Positions 5,346 through 5,486 of a stretch of 5,486 nt of DNA are shown here, one piece after another. The notes beneath the pieces were generated by a model. That model was given only the letters and a program-made list of their open reading frames with translations, searched no databases and was not told where the DNA came from. Numbering within the stretch: position 1 is the first letter of the stretch; every line of letters begins with the position of its first letter. This DNA is from DASXRC01 sp036506495 (GTDB lineage: Bacteria; Actinomycetota; Actinomycetes; Mycobacteriales; Micromonosporaceae): assembly GCA_036506495.1 (NCBI GenBank), contig DASXRQ010000141.1:1-5486 (forward strand), read 5' to 3'. The translations under genes were made by a program, and so were the position numbers.

Positions 5346-5486
5346 ATGACGATTCTGCGGATGGACAATGTCGCCATCGTCGTCGACGACCTGGACGCGG
5401 CTGTCGCGTTCTTCACCGAGCTCGGCATGGAGCTGGAAGGCAAGGGACAGGTCGAAGGCCTTTTTGCGGACCGCACCGTCGGACTC
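5346..5486 (+). CDS. VOC (glyoxalase/bleomycin-resistance fold) protein, 3' end outside the window
   Basis: The 47 codons present begin MTILRMDNVAIVVDDLDAAV, followed by AFFTELGMELEGKGQVEG: the first beta-alpha-beta half of a vicinal-oxygen-chelate module. The pattern NVAIVVDDLDAAVAFFTELGME is typical of actinobacterial VOC proteins of about 130-150 residues. The position where glyoxalase I and many dioxygenases have the first metal-ligand His (DHV) is Asn here (MDNV), so the usual metal site may be altered; this is common among unassigned VOC proteins. GGAG at 5340-5343 is only 2 bases from the ATG, an unusually short spacing; an in-frame ATG at 5361 would have the better distance but would drop most of the first strand. 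The substrate cannot be inferred. Confidence 0.85.
   Translation, partial: MTILRMDNVAIVVDDLDAAVAFFTELGMELEGKGQVEGLFADRTVGL

Overview
The window is GC-rich DNA with strong G/C preference at third codon positions, GTG/ATG starts and actinobacterial protein families (HD-GYP/LuxR fusion, DUF998, SARP-type BTAD regulator, DUF4242). It most likely comes from the chromosome of a high-GC Gram-positive actinomycete. A member of Micromonosporaceae or a relative would fit, but the genus cannot be fixed from the sequence alone.

Layout. (1) 1-1281, plus strand: the 3' part of a gene for a tandem HD/HD-GYP protein with a C-terminal LuxR helix-turn-helix; its start lies before the window. (2) A 57-base gap holds a perfect 17-bp palindrome and a strong Shine-Dalgarno, followed at 1339-2046 by a six-helix DUF998 membrane protein. 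(3) A 217-base convergent gap carries a long imperfect hairpin (2125-2170) that probably ends transcription from both sides. (4) 2264-4003, minus strand: a 579-residue SARP-like regulator (winged helix, BTAD, TPR array). (5) 4004-4266: a 263-base divergent control region with two pairs of 12-bp-period direct repeats and a small dyad next to the regulator's ribosome binding site. (6) 4267-4539, plus strand: a 90-residue DUF4242 protein (family of the nickel-binding SCO4226). (7) 4545-4616: the C-terminal end of a second, diverged DUF4242 copy, a gene remnant that starts almost directly after the stop of the intact copy. (8) 4644-5183, plus strand: a secreted protein of about 179 residues, rich in His and aromatic residues, with a clear signal peptide. 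(9) 5283-5333: a strong intrinsic-type terminator. (10) 5346 to the window end: the start of a VOC (glyoxalase-fold) protein.

The most coherent functional unit is the divergent block 2264-5183. A BTAD/TPR regulator faces an apparent operon of a small cytosolic DUF4242 protein and an exported protein of unrecognised function, with repeats between them that could be operators. A role in metal handling or stress is a hypothesis resting only on the DUF4242 family link and the His/Cys content of the exported protein. The flanking genes (HD-GYP/LuxR, DUF998, VOC) look like ordinary actinobacterial housekeeping or accessory genes with no visible tie to it.
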